A stretch of DNA of 64,000 bases from Agaribacter marinus (GCF_030160655.1 NZ_BSOT01000006.1:620001-684000), one strand, 5' to 3'; positions 46,602 to 56,668 are shown, counted from the first letter of the stretch. A program made the numbers and translations. Notes: a model not told the origin generated them from the sequence alone.

Positions 46602-47693
46602 ATGTTACGTATATTTAAAACATGCTTTGTCGCAGCACTACTTTGTTTCGTTGGTGTGGCGAACGCGTCAAAAATTGACCTAGAGACCATTGCTGAGTGG
46701 TGGAACATCCCTTATCCAGAAAGTTTCGATACGTCTCAGCTGAAGACGCAGGGGTTTATTCACGTAAAAGGAAATCAATTTGTCGATGCCTCTGGTAAAC
46801 ATTTTGTTTTTAGAGGAATGAACATCGCATCTCCCGATAAGTTGCTCAAACAAGGGCAATGGAAGAAATCACTGTTTGCAGAATTGAAAGACTGGGGAGT
46901 AAATACTATTCGCCTACCTGTTCATCCAATCGGGTGGCGCTCAAGTGGCAAATATAATTATATCGAGTTAATTGACGAAGCAGTTGTGTGGGCCAACGAA
47001 TTAGGTATCTATTTAATTCTCGATTGGCATTCCATTGGGTACTTGCCTAATGGTTTGTTTCAGCACCCAATGTATAAAACCAATGTTCAAGAAACGATGG
47101 AGTTTTGGCAATTTGTCGCTGCAAGATACAAAGGTGTGCCTACCATAGCGGTTTATGAAATATTCAATGAGCCGACCGATATGGGAGGGAAAGCAGGTAC
47201 CGCTGATTGGTTAGAATGGAAAGCGTTTAACGAACAAGTTATTGATGTTATTTATGCACACGATAAGCAAGTGATTCCTTTGGTTGCAGGCTTTAATTGG
47301 GCATATGACTTAACAAGTGTGATTGAGCATCCTATTGAACGAGAAGGGATTGCTTATGTTAGCCATCCATATCCTCAAAAGGCAAAACCCAAGCCAAGGA
47401 CTAAAGATGCAGTTTATGCGTCGTGGACCGAAAAATGGGGACATGTGTCTGCTAAGTATCCAATTATTGCCACGGAGCTTGGTTGGGTTGAGGAAGGCGG
47501 CTTTGGTGCTCATATCCCGGTGATAGATGACGGGAGTTATGGCCCATGGATTATTGAATACATGGAGGCAAGGAATATTTCTTGGACAGCATGGTGCTTT
47601 GATCCTGAATGGTCACCGACAATGATCCACGATTGGGATTTTAAGCCAACAGAGCAGGGCAAATTCTTTAAAAAGGTATTACAAGCATACTGA
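46602..47693 (+). CDS. GH5 family secreted cellulase/endoglucanase
   Basis: 363 residues with a signal peptide (CFVAALLCFVGVANA). The GH5 barrel shows FRGMNIASPDKLL, NTIRLPVHPIGW, LILDWHSIGY, the acid/base Glu in YEIFNEPTD (residue 190) and the nucleophile Glu in IIATELGWVEEG (residue 292). There is no carbohydrate-binding module. It is the third gene of the operon with the symporter and GH94 phosphorylase and would produce the disaccharides they use. Beta-mannan or mixed-linkage glucan cannot be ruled out as substrate. Confidence 0.88.
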   Translation: MLRIFKTCFVAALLCFVGVANASKIDLETIAEWWNIPYPESFDTSQLKTQGFIHVKGNQFVDASGKHFVFRGMNIASPDKLLKQGQWKKSLFAELKDWGVNTIRLPVHPIGWRSSGKYNYIELIDEAVVWANELGIYLILDWHSIGYLPNGLFQHPMYKTNVQETMEFWQFVAARYKGVPTIAVYEIFNEPTDMGGKAGTADWLEWKAFNEQVIDVIYAHDKQVIPLVAGFNWAYDLTSVIEHPIEREGIAYVSHPYPQKAKPKPRTKDAVYASWTEKWGHVSAKYPIIATELGWVEEGGFGAHIPVIDDGSYGPWIIEYMEARNISWTAWCFDPEWSPTMIHDWDFKPTEQGKFFKKVLQAY

Positions 47694-47710
47694 GGTTAAC
47701 GTGTTGGATT

Positions 47711-48766
47711 TTAGCAAGTCGGCGACTCAAGTAAGGCGATTGTCTTTTCATCGCAGTTGATTTCAGTGAGTATGCCATTGGGCATAACCCATTGCGGGTC
47801 TGTATGGCCAAATGTTAAGTTAGCAACGACAGGTAAGTCAGCTTGCTTAAATTCAACATCCAGTACTTTGCGGATCATGTCTATAAGCGCCAGTTTATTT
47901 TCATTGCTGTAATCTCGTGCGCGTCCAAAAAGAATACCTTTGACGCGACCGAATATGCCTTGAGTGCCATAGTTTCTTAAAAAGTACTTCACGCAGTCAA
48001 TAGAGGGGGCGTTTTCACTGGTTTCGAAATACAAAATTTTATCGTCCCAAAATGCCGGCTCAGGCCAATACTTTGTGGCTTTTAAAAACTCTAATACTTC
48101 GATACAGCCGCCAAAAAGACGACCCTCAACTTTGCCTTGTCCTTGGATCCACTGCCAACCAATATCATCTTTTTTCAGCGGTTCTACTTGCCCTGCGTTT
48201 TCAGGTGTTTGCCAATTGAGATAGCGTTCGGTATAACCCTCAAAATAGGGAAGCGAATAGCGCGCAATCTGAGTCATTAACATGCGACGAATATGTTCAG
48301 TCACATGCTTGGGGTACGCTTGCAGTTGTGCAAAACCTGCCATCACAGCTGGGCCGTTAAACGTGACTAAGCCCTTTTGATTAAGATAGGTGAGGAAGGT
48401 TGTGGCATCAGAATAGCCCATGATTATTTTTGGGTTTTTCAGTATGAGCTCGATATCTAAGTACTCAAGTATTCGCACTGAGTCGTCACCACCAATGGTG
48501 ACAATAATGGCATTTACCTTTGGATTAGCGAATGCGTTATTAATATCCTGCGCCCGCTTTTCGGGGGAAGCATAAAGCGTATCGTTATCCATCATAGCCG
48601 TGGGCATTTCAAGAATGTTAACGTCGAATGTGTTGCGTAAGTTTTCTAGGCCTAAGTCATATACATACGGAAACGTATAAGCTAAGCCACTGCATGGTGA
48701 CAATACCGCAATAGTATCGCCAGCTTTTAAGCTGGGCGGTTTAAGGGGAAGGCCGTTAGAATGCAT
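47711..48766 (-). CDS. S66 family LD-carboxypeptidase/MccF-like peptidase
   Basis: 351 residues, cytosolic. The serine peptidase S66 fold has its nucleophile in IGGDDSVRIL (Ser96), the Glu in GGCIEVLEFL and the His in FGHTDPQWVMPNG, the usual Ser-Glu-His triad. The GGDDS version and the length fit the MccF branch (peptidases that inactivate microcin C-type compounds) rather than LdcA, although peptide or murein recycling remains possible. No microcin genes are nearby. It is 40 bases downstream of upp on the same strand. Confidence 0.85.
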   Translation of the reverse strand: MHSNGLPLKPPSLKAGDTIAVLSPCSGLAYTFPYVYDLGLENLRNTFDVNILEMPTAMMDNDTLYASPEKRAQDINNAFANPKVNAIIVTIGGDDSVRILEYLDIELILKNPKIIMGYSDATTFLTYLNQKGLVTFNGPAVMAGFAQLQAYPKHVTEHIRRMLMTQIARYSLPYFEGYTERYLNWQTPENAGQVEPLKKDDIGWQWIQGQGKVEGRLFGGCIEVLEFLKATKYWPEPAFWDDKILYFETSENAPSIDCVKYFLRNYGTQGIFGRVKGILFGRARDYSNENKLALIDMIRKVLDVEFKQADLPVVANLTFGHTDPQWVMPNGILTEINCDEKTIALLESPTC

Positions 48767-48806
48767 TCGTCGTCTTTTTTTTGTTGTTTACGTCATTTTA
48801 GCTGAG

Positions 48807-49436
48807 TTATCGAGTGCCAAATATTTTATCCCCAGCATCACCTAGTCCAGGTAAGATATAGCCTTTTTCATTTAGATGGTCGTCAATCGATGCAGTATAT
48901 ATGTCAACGTCTGGGTGTATTGATTGCACTGCTTCTATACCTTCAGGTGCAGCAACAAGAAATAAGCCCATAATGTTTTCACAGCCTTTACTTTTTAACA
49001 GGTCAATGGTGGCAATCAGCGTTCCGCCGGTCGCCAACATTGGATCTACAATCAATGCTGTTCGCATTTGCACATCGCTGACGACTTTATCAAAGTAGGC
49101 AACAGGTTGCAGAGTGTCTTCATCACGATATAATCCCACGACGCTGATTTTTGCATTCGGAATGAGTTTCATCACACCATCTAACATACCAAGACCTGCT
49201 CGAAGTATTGGAACGACCGTAATTTTTTTGCCTTTAATTTTTTTAATGTTAAGCGGCTCGCCCGTCCACCCTTCGATTTCTACTACTTCAGTGGCTAAAT
49301 GACGAGTGGCTTCATAGGTGAGCAAATTGCCTACTTCACTTGCGAGTTCTCGAAAGTCTTTACTGCTGACACCTTGGGCTCTCATTAGTCCTAGTTTGTG
49401 CTGTATTAGCGGATGCTGTATTTCATTTACTGACAT
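48807..49436 (-). CDS. upp: Uracil phosphoribosyltransferase
   Basis: 209 residues, the normal family length. The PRPP-binding loop [10 protein letters not shown] is present near residue 130, and the C-terminal uracil site [16 protein letters not shown] is complete. It converts uracil and PRPP into UMP in pyrimidine salvage. The start has the conserved [12 protein letters not shown] a few residues in. No uraA permease is adjacent, which is the common partner in Enterobacteria. Confidence 0.97.
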   Translation of the reverse strand: MSVNEIQHPLIQHKLGLMRAQGVSSKDFRELASEVGNLLTYEATRHLATEVVEIEGWTGEPLNIKKIKGKKITVVPILRAGLGMLDGVMKLIPNAKISVVGLYRDEDTLQPVAYFDKVVSDVQMRTALIVDPMLATGGTLIATIDLLKSKGCENIMGLFLVAAPEGIEAVQSIHPDVDIYTASIDDHLNEKGYILPGLGDAGDKIFGTR

Positions 49437-49620
49437 TTTGACCTCTAAAATATGATAACACCATGTGTAGATTCGCCTCGATTTTAGATTAAGAAGCGCC
49501 CCATTTATCTTATAAGAATTTGTTCAGATTAGTTGCTTATATTTTGCACTTTTTATTGTTTTTACTGTTTCTACTATGTTATAAATATGTAAATTCATTT
49601 TTAAAATGTGTAATCTATAT

Positions 49621-52011
49621 ATGAAAAAGCGTAATGCAATAACAATTATGCTGCTATTCTTGTTCTCAGTTACGCTAAATGCTAAGCCAAAACAGAATGC
49701 AGGCATAGAGTTACTTGCCAGTAGTTTAACGCCACAGGCGACAAATTATCGCCATGTGCCGGGTGGATTGGCTATTCGGACAGATCGCGGTAAAAGGAGT
49801 GCACAAATTAAAGTGGCCGTACCTGCCGGAAACACCGACTTTAACATCGAGTTTCACGCATTGCCTGACGCTGCTGGCGATGCGGAGCATGAGCTACTGT
49901 TAGGTGATACAAGTATTGGGAAGTTTGTTGTCCCTGCTAGCACGAACGATTCTCATGTAATTACAAAGGTATTCAAGAGCATATACATCAATGAAGGTGA
50001 ATCACTCACTGTGCGTACAAAAGTGAGTTCGAATAATGAGAAGAATTACAGTACCGGGCAATGGAACAAGCTTGTATTTGTGCCCTTATCTGTAGACCCA
50101 GGGCGTTTAAAATCTATCGTCAATCGTGCTCGCTCTCAAATTGAGATTGAATCGGGTCCTGCGGTAGCTGTTACACGCGAGGCTGATGGGGATTCGTCAG
50201 TGAGTATTAGTGGTGAGTTGAAGCAGTGGCATCCGGTAACCCTAACGATGCAAGGACCATTTGCACATGAGCAAGATATAAAACCCAATGCCTTTTTAGA
50301 TTACAGAATGTCAGTAGAGTTTTCCCATGAAAGTGGTGTACCGACTTATACTGTGCCTGGGTATTTTGCTGCCGACGGTAACGCTGCACAAACATCTGCT
50401 GATATGGGAACTGCATGGCGAGCGCATGTATCACCAGACAAAGCCGGTACATGGCACTACAGAGTATCATTTGTGTCTGGCGAGGGGGCTGCGATTGTGC
50501 CTGCAGTAGGCGAGTATCTGGCACCTTATCACGGGAAGTACGGTACCTTTAAGGTGAAGAAAACAGACAAAAAAGGCAAAGACTTTAGAGCAAAAGGGCG
50601 CTTAGAGTATGTGGGTGGCAGGTATCTCCGCCATGCTGGTAGTGGCGAATTTTTCCTAAAAGCGGGTCCTGATGCCCCAGAAACCATATTTGCATATGAA
50701 GATTTTGACAATACGGTCAATATGAAACCTGATTTACCCTTAAAAACTTGGCAAGCGCATGCGCAAGACTTTAATGACGGTGATCCCACCTGGCAAGGAG
50801 GTAAAGGTAAAAATTTGATTGGTGTTATGAATTATCTGGCAGATACGGGCGTAAATGCATTTTCATTTTTAACCTACAATGCCGGAGGTGATGGTGACAA
50901 TATTTGGCCATATGTTGAACGCAATGGAAAACGTCATTTTGACACATCTAAGTTGGATCAATGGAATATCGTCTTTTCTCATGCGCAAGCAAAGGGAATT
51001 TATTTGCACTTTAAGCTTCAAGAAAACGAATTGGATGACAATCGACGAGGCAGTGCAAAAAAATATGCAGTGATTGAGGAGTCCCTAGATGGCGGCTTAT
51101 TAGGTACTGAACGAAAAGTCTACTTGCGTGAAATTATTGCGCGGTACGCACATCATTTGGCGTTAAATTGGAATCTTGGCGAAGAAAATACACAAAGCTA
51201 TGAAGAACAGCGAGATATGGCGGAATATATTTATAACCTTGACGCCTATGATCATAATTTGGTTATCCACTCTTTCCCAAACCAGCAAGAAAAAGTATAC
51301 CGAGAGTTACTTGGCCCCAATTCAGTATTAACAGGGGCATCGTTGCAAAATTCATGGGATAAAGCACATAAACAAACCTTGCGTTGGATAGATGCAGCAC
51401 GTTCTGCGGGTAAAAATTGGGTGGTGGCAAACGATGAACAAAACCCAGCGGGCATGGGGATTCCGCCAGATCCTGGCTACAAAGGCTTTGATGGCTTCGC
51501 TACCGACAGAAATGGCAAGTACGATTTACATGATGTTCGCAAATATACGCTTTGGGGTAATCTCATGGCAGGTGGTGCGGGTGTCGAATATTACTTTGGC
51601 TACAAATTACTGGAAAATGATTTGAATGCTGAAGATATGCGTAGCAGGCATCGTTCATGGGAGTATGCAGGTATTGCTATTAACTTTTTTGAGCAATACG
51701 ACATCCCAGTGCAGCGTATGCGTAACCTAAATAGGCTCATCGGAAATAGTAACGGCAGCAATTTAAAATATTGCTTTGGTAACGAAGGCGAAATCTATTT
51801 AGTGTATTTACCAAATGGCGGCACAAGCGACATAGACTTATCGTCTGAAAGCCCGAAAGCGAAGTTTTCTATTAAATGGTTTAATCCTAGAACTGGGGAA
51901 AAACTAATGCGGGGTAGCGTGCGTTCTGTCAAAGGCGGGCGTTTGGTTTCTGTTGGTAATCCACCCAATGAGGAAAGTGAAGACTGGTTAGCGGTGCTCT
52001 CAAAACGTTAG
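49621..52011 (+). CDS. DUF5060 glycoside hydrolase-like protein with extra N-terminal module
   Basis: About 796 residues from ATG 49621, which gives the best signal peptide (MKKRNAITIMLLFLFSVTLN); an ATG 15 bases upstream is in frame. Residues ~20-160 are a beta-sandwich module, residues ~195-300 a DUF5060 domain (ELKQWHPVTLTMQGPF, VPGYFAADGNAA), and then a TIM-barrel-like region with LNWNLGEEN and WVVANDEQNP. The end has FSIKWFNPRTGEKL, a collagen-binding-like beta domain. Such proteins occur in polysaccharide loci; the substrate is unknown. It is a paralogue of the convergent gene 52127-53983. Confidence 0.8.
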   Translation: MKKRNAITIMLLFLFSVTLNAKPKQNAGIELLASSLTPQATNYRHVPGGLAIRTDRGKRSAQIKVAVPAGNTDFNIEFHALPDAAGDAEHELLLGDTSIGKFVVPASTNDSHVITKVFKSIYINEGESLTVRTKVSSNNEKNYSTGQWNKLVFVPLSVDPGRLKSIVNRARSQIEIESGPAVAVTREADGDSSVSISGELKQWHPVTLTMQGPFAHEQDIKPNAFLDYRMSVEFSHESGVPTYTVPGYFAADGNAAQTSADMGTAWRAHVSPDKAGTWHYRVSFVSGEGAAIVPAVGEYLAPYHGKYGTFKVKKTDKKGKDFRAKGRLEYVGGRYLRHAGSGEFFLKAGPDAPETIFAYEDFDNTVNMKPDLPLKTWQAHAQDFNDGDPTWQGGKGKNLIGVMNYLADTGVNAFSFLTYNAGGDGDNIWPYVERNGKRHFDTSKLDQWNIVFSHAQAKGIYLHFKLQENELDDNRRGSAKKYAVIEESLDGGLLGTERKVYLREIIARYAHHLALNWNLGEENTQSYEEQRDMAEYIYNLDAYDHNLVIHSFPNQQEKVYRELLGPNSVLTGASLQNSWDKAHKQTLRWIDAARSAGKNWVVANDEQNPAGMGIPPDPGYKGFDGFATDRNGKYDLHDVRKYTLWGNLMAGGAGVEYYFGYKLLENDLNAEDMRSRHRSWEYAGIAINFFEQYDIPVQRMRNLNRLIGNSNGSNLKYCFGNEGEIYLVYLPNGGTSDIDLSSESPKAKFSIKWFNPRTGEKLMRGSVRSVKGGRLVSVGNPPNEESEDWLAVLSKR

Positions 52012-52059
52012 GTGTAGCCACATTTGGCGTAGGTAAAAATATTCAATGTGTTCATGTCT

Positions 52060-52108
52060 AAACCGTCTACTATTCCACTTAGCTCTCACAATATAGTAGA
52101 CGGTTTTA
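52060..52108. terminator. Bidirectional terminator between the DUF5060 paralogues
   Basis: A perfect 14-bp stem (AAACCGTCTACTAT / ATAGTAGACGGTTT) with a 19-base loop is followed by T residues. It lies between two convergent genes. Confidence 0.8.
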
Positions 52109-52126
52109 ACTGGTTTAAGTTATTAA

Positions 52127-53983
52127 TCAACGTCGCTTGATTAAGACAACCCAATCTTTTGTTCCATCTTTGGGAGGTAAACCTAAAGAATGCTTTTCCC
52201 GTCTAAAATATTGTTTGAGCGGAGACGTTATATTAATTTTTTCTACGCTACCTGTTTGCAGTTCTCCACCATTTCTAGGGTCAAACCATTCCACTGAGTA
52301 CTCTGCTTCTCCTAGCGGAAAGTTAAGCGATATGTCTTTTGAGGCATCTTTAGCGAAAACGATATAAAACGCTTTTTCTTTTCCTAATACCCATGCATTA
52401 TTTGTAATGTCATCCTTGTTCTCGGCTTCTTGGTATGCAACGTCAGCTAATTTGAAGAAATCCAAGGCATGCTTTGCTTGTGTCCAAAATAAATCACGTG
52501 TGCGCCAATCTTGTGCGGTAAGATCTGAATGAGGATGTGCATATCCGAAGTACCATTCAGTCCCCCATGCTCCTGCCGTTAGCGCTCCCCAGAGACCATT
52601 CATCCGTGCATCATTATGCTCAGGATCGAGCTCGTCTGGTAGCAAACTGTCTTGGGCATCTCCAGGTTCGTCAACGGCCACTGCGAAAGGGCGTCCATTA
52701 ACAACAGGCCATGCCCTTAGGCGTTTTACGGCGGCATGCACATGACCAAAATCTTTACGATGTGTTTGCACTGAGGCGCCGGTGTAATAACTATCAGGGC
52801 CGGTTAAATCGTTATAATCATTCCCATTGTGAATGACGATATGATGATTGTAAGGGTCGTTGTTGTAAAAGTATTTCGCCATTGCTAAACGTTGAATCGT
52901 TGTTTGAGGCATGGTTTTGTGGTTTTTATGCCATTCGCCATTTTCCTCACCCATATTCCAGTTGAGGGCCAAATGATGACCGAAACGAGCAATTAGTTCT
53001 CGATAATAGAGTTGGCGCTCAAGGCCAAGTCCACCGTTATCGAGCAAGCCTTGGTTTTCGACTTCAGCTGTTTTGAAGTGAAGAAACAAGCCTTTTTTCT
53101 GAGCATGCGAAAAAATGATGTCCCATTGCGCTAGTTTTGATACATCCATTCTGTCGTAGGTATCGTAATCGATATAGGGGAATACATTTTGATCGTCACC
53201 TTTGATATTCAGTGTTAAGAAGGAGATTGAGTTCATTCCCTTAGACGATAAATAGTTTAGTGCACCTATCAGTGCTTTCCCTTTACCATCTTGCCAAGTA
53301 GGATCGTTTTCATTCCAATCCTTTTTATGCGCTTCCCAAGTTTTGACGAGATTGTCTTTGTGGCCGTCAGAATGAAAGGTGCCGTCAAAATCGGCATAAG
53401 ACAATAAGTTTTCAGGCGCGTCAGGCCCAGCTTTTAGAAAATATTCACCTGTTTCGGCAAAGCGAAGATACGCCTGATTAACATATTCTAAGCGACCTCG
53501 TTCTCTAAAGTCAGGATACGCCTTATCACTTGCTTGGATAGCAAATTGACCTTTTTGATTGTCCATGTAGTTGGCGGACGTACCGGTAAATGGTTTGTCT
53601 GACACGGCAGCAAATTTTCCTTTTCTAAAGAGCGCTTGCCATTGCCATTCGCCTTGTAGGTTTGGGGTAAAGTGAACTCGCCATTTATTTCCAGCGGATG
53701 CGCCGGTATTCGCCGCGTTCCCATCGGCGGCAAAATAGCCTGGCACCATAAATTTTTTGCCAGAACTTATATGTGTAAACTCTACATTTAAACGAAAATG
53801 AATAAACGGGTTTATTTCATCTGTTTCATTTGCTTCCGGGCCATCAAATGTGAGTGTTACGGCATGCCATTTTTTCAATTCGCCGCTCAACTCAACATTT
53901 GTGCTCGCAGCTGAAAAATAAGAGAATAGGCTCAACCATATGATTGATAACCATCGCATTTGCATTATTTTGGAGGTGTGCAT
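52127..53983 (-). CDS. DUF5060 glycoside hydrolase-like protein
   Basis: 618 residues with a signal peptide (WLSIIWLSLFSYFSAAS). It starts straight with the DUF5060 domain (ELKKWHAVTLTFDGPEANE, VPGYFAADGNAAN). A barrel-like region follows, with LNWNMGEENGEW and FAVAVDEPGDAQ, whose acidic residues match the paralogue's NLGEEN and ANDEQN and are catalytic candidates. The last ~60 residues (YSVEWFDPRNGGELQTGSVE) form the beta domain. It lacks the N-terminal module of its neighbour. The gene lies 27 bases after the GH16 gene on the same strand, which suggests an operon and action on agar or porphyran fragments. Confidence 0.8.
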   Translation of the reverse strand: MHTSKIMQMRWLSIIWLSLFSYFSAASTNVELSGELKKWHAVTLTFDGPEANETDEINPFIHFRLNVEFTHISSGKKFMVPGYFAADGNAANTGASAGNKWRVHFTPNLQGEWQWQALFRKGKFAAVSDKPFTGTSANYMDNQKGQFAIQASDKAYPDFRERGRLEYVNQAYLRFAETGEYFLKAGPDAPENLLSYADFDGTFHSDGHKDNLVKTWEAHKKDWNENDPTWQDGKGKALIGALNYLSSKGMNSISFLTLNIKGDDQNVFPYIDYDTYDRMDVSKLAQWDIIFSHAQKKGLFLHFKTAEVENQGLLDNGGLGLERQLYYRELIARFGHHLALNWNMGEENGEWHKNHKTMPQTTIQRLAMAKYFYNNDPYNHHIVIHNGNDYNDLTGPDSYYTGASVQTHRKDFGHVHAAVKRLRAWPVVNGRPFAVAVDEPGDAQDSLLPDELDPEHNDARMNGLWGALTAGAWGTEWYFGYAHPHSDLTAQDWRTRDLFWTQAKHALDFFKLADVAYQEAENKDDITNNAWVLGKEKAFYIVFAKDASKDISLNFPLGEAEYSVEWFDPRNGGELQTGSVEKINITSPLKQYFRREKHSLGLPPKDGTKDWVVLIKRR

Positions 53984-54010
53984 TTATATTTTCCTAGTGT
54001 TCGACGTTAT

Positions 54011-54940
54011 TTAACTAGTTGGTTGATAAGCTCTTATCCAATCAACATACATTCGATTTTTTGTTGGGTCTATTAGCTCTTCTTTGGTGGGAGTGATCCC
54101 CTTTTTAGCTCGCCAAACGTGGTCTTCCATATCGAATATTATTCGCATCGGCGTATTAAAAAAGTTATTGTCGGGATCGGTTAAGTCAGTATCTGTTGAC
54201 AAGGTGCGTATTAGCGAGCCATCTAAGTAAAACTCCATATGCGTCGGGCTTTTCCAATAGAAACCAAAACGATGATAGTCTTCGTTGAGCATATCTTGTG
54301 TAGGTGTTTTATGGTGTTTAGGCTTGTGTCCGTTATCTTGTAAGTAGTCATTAGTTACGGGATCACGTACAAAAATATGATAATTGGTGGCCATTAATTT
54401 GGCATTGTGTTCGGTGTCACCATAGGTTTCTGTAACATCAATTTCATATACATCATCATCACTTAGCATCCAAAAGTTACTTGCTAAAGCGAATTTAGAG
54501 ACTTTTAAACTGGCTTCTACGTATATGGGATATTTAATCAGCGTTTTTGCGGTAACAAAGCCTGTAAAGATTGTCTTTTTAGACTGTATATCGCCATAGT
54601 CAATAATCTCACCTTGCTGACTTTCTGGTACTGGGGAAGCTGACAATACAAGCTTGCCATTTTCAATGGCACTGTGGTTTGAATCAAAATATGTCGCACC
54701 AGGCCCTTTCCAGCCTCGAATATGATTGTCGTGCCACTTGTCATTAAAGTCATTAGATTTTTGTTGATAGTTGAAACTGTCACTTACTTCGTCGACTAGT
54801 TGCCAATTGTGTTGGGTATTCAATTTGTCAGGTAAGGGAATATCTTGCCAGTCATGTATATCTTTGCGATCGTTTACAGCTGTCTCGCAAGCTGAAATGA
54901 AGAGCAATGATAGAGCTATTAAATAAAAAGGCGTGCGCAT
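54011..54940 (-). CDS. GH16 family beta-agarase/porphyranase, lipoprotein
   Basis: 309 residues with a lipoprotein signal (IALSLLFISAC). The jelly-roll catalytic motif E-I-D-V-T-E is at residues 166-171 (nucleophile Glu166, Asp168, acid/base Glu171), the usual ExDxxE of beta-agarases, porphyranases and carrageenases. Before it lies the agarase-like DNHIRGWKGPGATYF with IENGKLVLSA. There is no extra binding domain. It would cleave the agar chain internally at the cell surface or in the periplasm and is transcribed with the DUF5060 gene. Confidence 0.9.
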   Translation of the reverse strand: MRTPFYLIALSLLFISACETAVNDRKDIHDWQDIPLPDKLNTQHNWQLVDEVSDSFNYQQKSNDFNDKWHDNHIRGWKGPGATYFDSNHSAIENGKLVLSASPVPESQQGEIIDYGDIQSKKTIFTGFVTAKTLIKYPIYVEASLKVSKFALASNFWMLSDDDVYEIDVTETYGDTEHNAKLMATNYHIFVRDPVTNDYLQDNGHKPKHHKTPTQDMLNEDYHRFGFYWKSPTHMEFYLDGSLIRTLSTDTDLTDPDNNFFNTPMRIIFDMEDHVWRAKKGITPTKEELIDPTKNRMYVDWIRAYQPTS

Positions 54941-55391
54941 TATTTGATACTTCTATTGGCTAATGTTTATAAACAGTATTTATGCAAGAATTGTAAATGA
55001 TGTAAAAGGCAATTGTTGGCCTTGTAATAAAAACGTAAACGCACTCTAATATTTTATAACTACGCAGTGCAAACTAGCTTGTAAAAGATTTTGACAGCGT
55101 GAGTGATGCGCTGCCATTTTTAGCTACTAAAATGACCAATATATTTATGTTCAATGCATGATTTAAGGGATAAAAATTATACCTGTCAGTAATCTTTACA
55201 AATTGGCAGAACCTTAGACATTTACAATTTCTTTGCGTCATTAAATGCTCCCTTTTAGGGCTGGATATAAAGGGTTTGTGTTGTAAGTCCTCTTACCTGT
55301 ACTTTTGGAGCGATTAATGCATGTCAAAATTTTGACGTTTCAAACTAAAACGTTAAATACAATAATAAAATTACTAAATAAGAAGAATCAT
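54941..55391. other. Divergent upstream region of GH16 and the trypsin-like gene
   Basis: 451 bases with no convincing gene. Open frames from TTG 55305 run into the protease but are a poor start. No TTGTTGACAA-type site or LacI palindrome was found. Confidence 0.4.
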
Positions 55392-56582
55392 ATGAAAAAG
55401 TTATTGAGTAACACGAAAAAAGCTGCAGTAGGGATTGCACTTTGTACCACCATGTTAACAAGTGCAAATGCAGGGTTGTTAGTGACCGATTTAGGTATTC
55501 AACAACCAAAAATTTTAGCCGGTGGAAATTCTGGTGATCAAGCGCCACCGGTACCAGCAGGCGATTTTACCGGTGTTGTTAGTATCAACATTCGATACGA
55601 TGCCGATGGTGATGGAGCTAGAGACAGCTTTATTTGTACTGGCTCAGTAGTTAGTCAACGCCACGTCGTGACTGCTGCTCACTGTGTTGATGAAACAGGT
55701 ACGGGTGTCGTAGTTGATATTAACAACCCTATGAATGATGTTCGTGTCATCTTTAATGATGGTGGTGATTGGGCAACTGGAAGTGCTGCAGACAGTTTAG
55801 TAACTGCGGCTAGTGTAGCAATTCATCCTGATTATGAAGGGTTTGGAATTTGTGGACCAGGTGACAACCCTGGTTTCGGTTCGCAGTGTTTGAATGATGA
55901 CGTCGCAATCATCGAACTGCCTAGTGATGTGCCAGACGGCGTAGAAATCTATGATTTTTATCGCGGCGTAGAACCGTTAGGCGATGACACTATTTTAAAA
56001 TTGGCGGACGGTAACACCTTCTTCACTATGGTTGGTCATGGTACGGGCGGTAATGGTATTGATGGTGACTCGTTTTCACCGGACTTTTTTGTAAAACGTT
56101 TCGGTTTCAATATTCCAGAATTGTTTGAATGTGACGATGAGACCTCGCCTGTGCCAGGTGGCTTTTTCTCGGCAGATGACTGTGCAAATAACTACGGCAA
56201 TGCGGTAGAAGTTTGGCGTGCTGATTTTGACGGTGTTGACGAGAATGGTGTATTACAGGACTTTTTCTGTGACGTTGTAGGTGTTGGTTGTGGCAATTTC
56301 TTTGGTCAAGATTTTTCAGATATCTTTGAAGGTAGCATCGGTGGCGGTGATTCAGGCGGCCCTTCTTTCGTATTTGACGTGATTGCAGACAAATGGGTGT
56401 TAATTGCTAACAATACTTTTGGTAGCGGTGATGGTTCGTTCGGTTCTGCCTTTGGTGGTAACTTCTATGCGCCTTACTTATCTTGGATCAACAGCTTTGT
56501 TGCAAATGTTCCAGCACCTGCTGGTGCAATTTTTGCGCTAAGTGGCCTATGGTTGCTTAGAAGAAAGGCGAAAGCTGCTTAA
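55392..56582 (+). CDS. Secreted trypsin-like serine protease with PEP-CTERM-type tail
   Basis: About 396 residues from ATG 55392, which has AGAAG upstream and a clear signal peptide (AVGIALCTTMLTSANA). The S1 triad is visible: His in VVTAAHCVD, Asp in NDDVAIIEL and Ser in GGGDSGGPS. The C-terminus is VPAPAGAIFALSGLWL then LRRKAKAA, a short Pro motif, one helix and a basic end typical of PEP-CTERM/exosortase substrates, although it lacks the exact P-E-P. The mature part is acidic and Gly-rich. No exosortase lies in the window. A strong terminator follows. Confidence 0.85.
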   Translation: MKKLLSNTKKAAVGIALCTTMLTSANAGLLVTDLGIQQPKILAGGNSGDQAPPVPAGDFTGVVSINIRYDADGDGARDSFICTGSVVSQRHVVTAAHCVDETGTGVVVDINNPMNDVRVIFNDGGDWATGSAADSLVTAASVAIHPDYEGFGICGPGDNPGFGSQCLNDDVAIIELPSDVPDGVEIYDFYRGVEPLGDDTILKLADGNTFFTMVGHGTGGNGIDGDSFSPDFFVKRFGFNIPELFECDDETSPVPGGFFSADDCANNYGNAVEVWRADFDGVDENGVLQDFFCDVVGVGCGNFFGQDFSDIFEGSIGGGDSGGPSFVFDVIADKWVLIANNTFGSGDGSFGSAFGGNFYAPYLSWINSFVANVPAPAGAIFALSGLWLLRRKAKAA

Positions 56583-56607
56583 TTTACTATTTAAATAGTA
56601 ACGCAAT

Positions 56608-56643
56608 AAAAAGCCTATGCTGGTGACAGCATAGGCTTTTTTG
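56608..56643. terminator. Bidirectional intrinsic terminator
   Basis: AAAAAGCCTATGCTG / CAGCATAGGCTTTTT with a GTGA loop is a perfect 15-bp stem with a T tract. It serves the protease gene and the convergent TIGR02647 gene. Confidence 0.9.
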
Positions 56644-56668
56644 TAAGTACTTTGATTTAATGTTTCTT

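Noticed and set aside
47711-48766. Microcin C immunity locus around the MccF-like gene
   Set aside because: No mccA-like peptide, MccB adenylating enzyme or exporter is nearby, so only the peptidase family is claimed.
55305-55391. Upstream TTG start for the protease
   Set aside because: The ATG at 55392 has a better RBS and places the signal peptide at the N-terminus.
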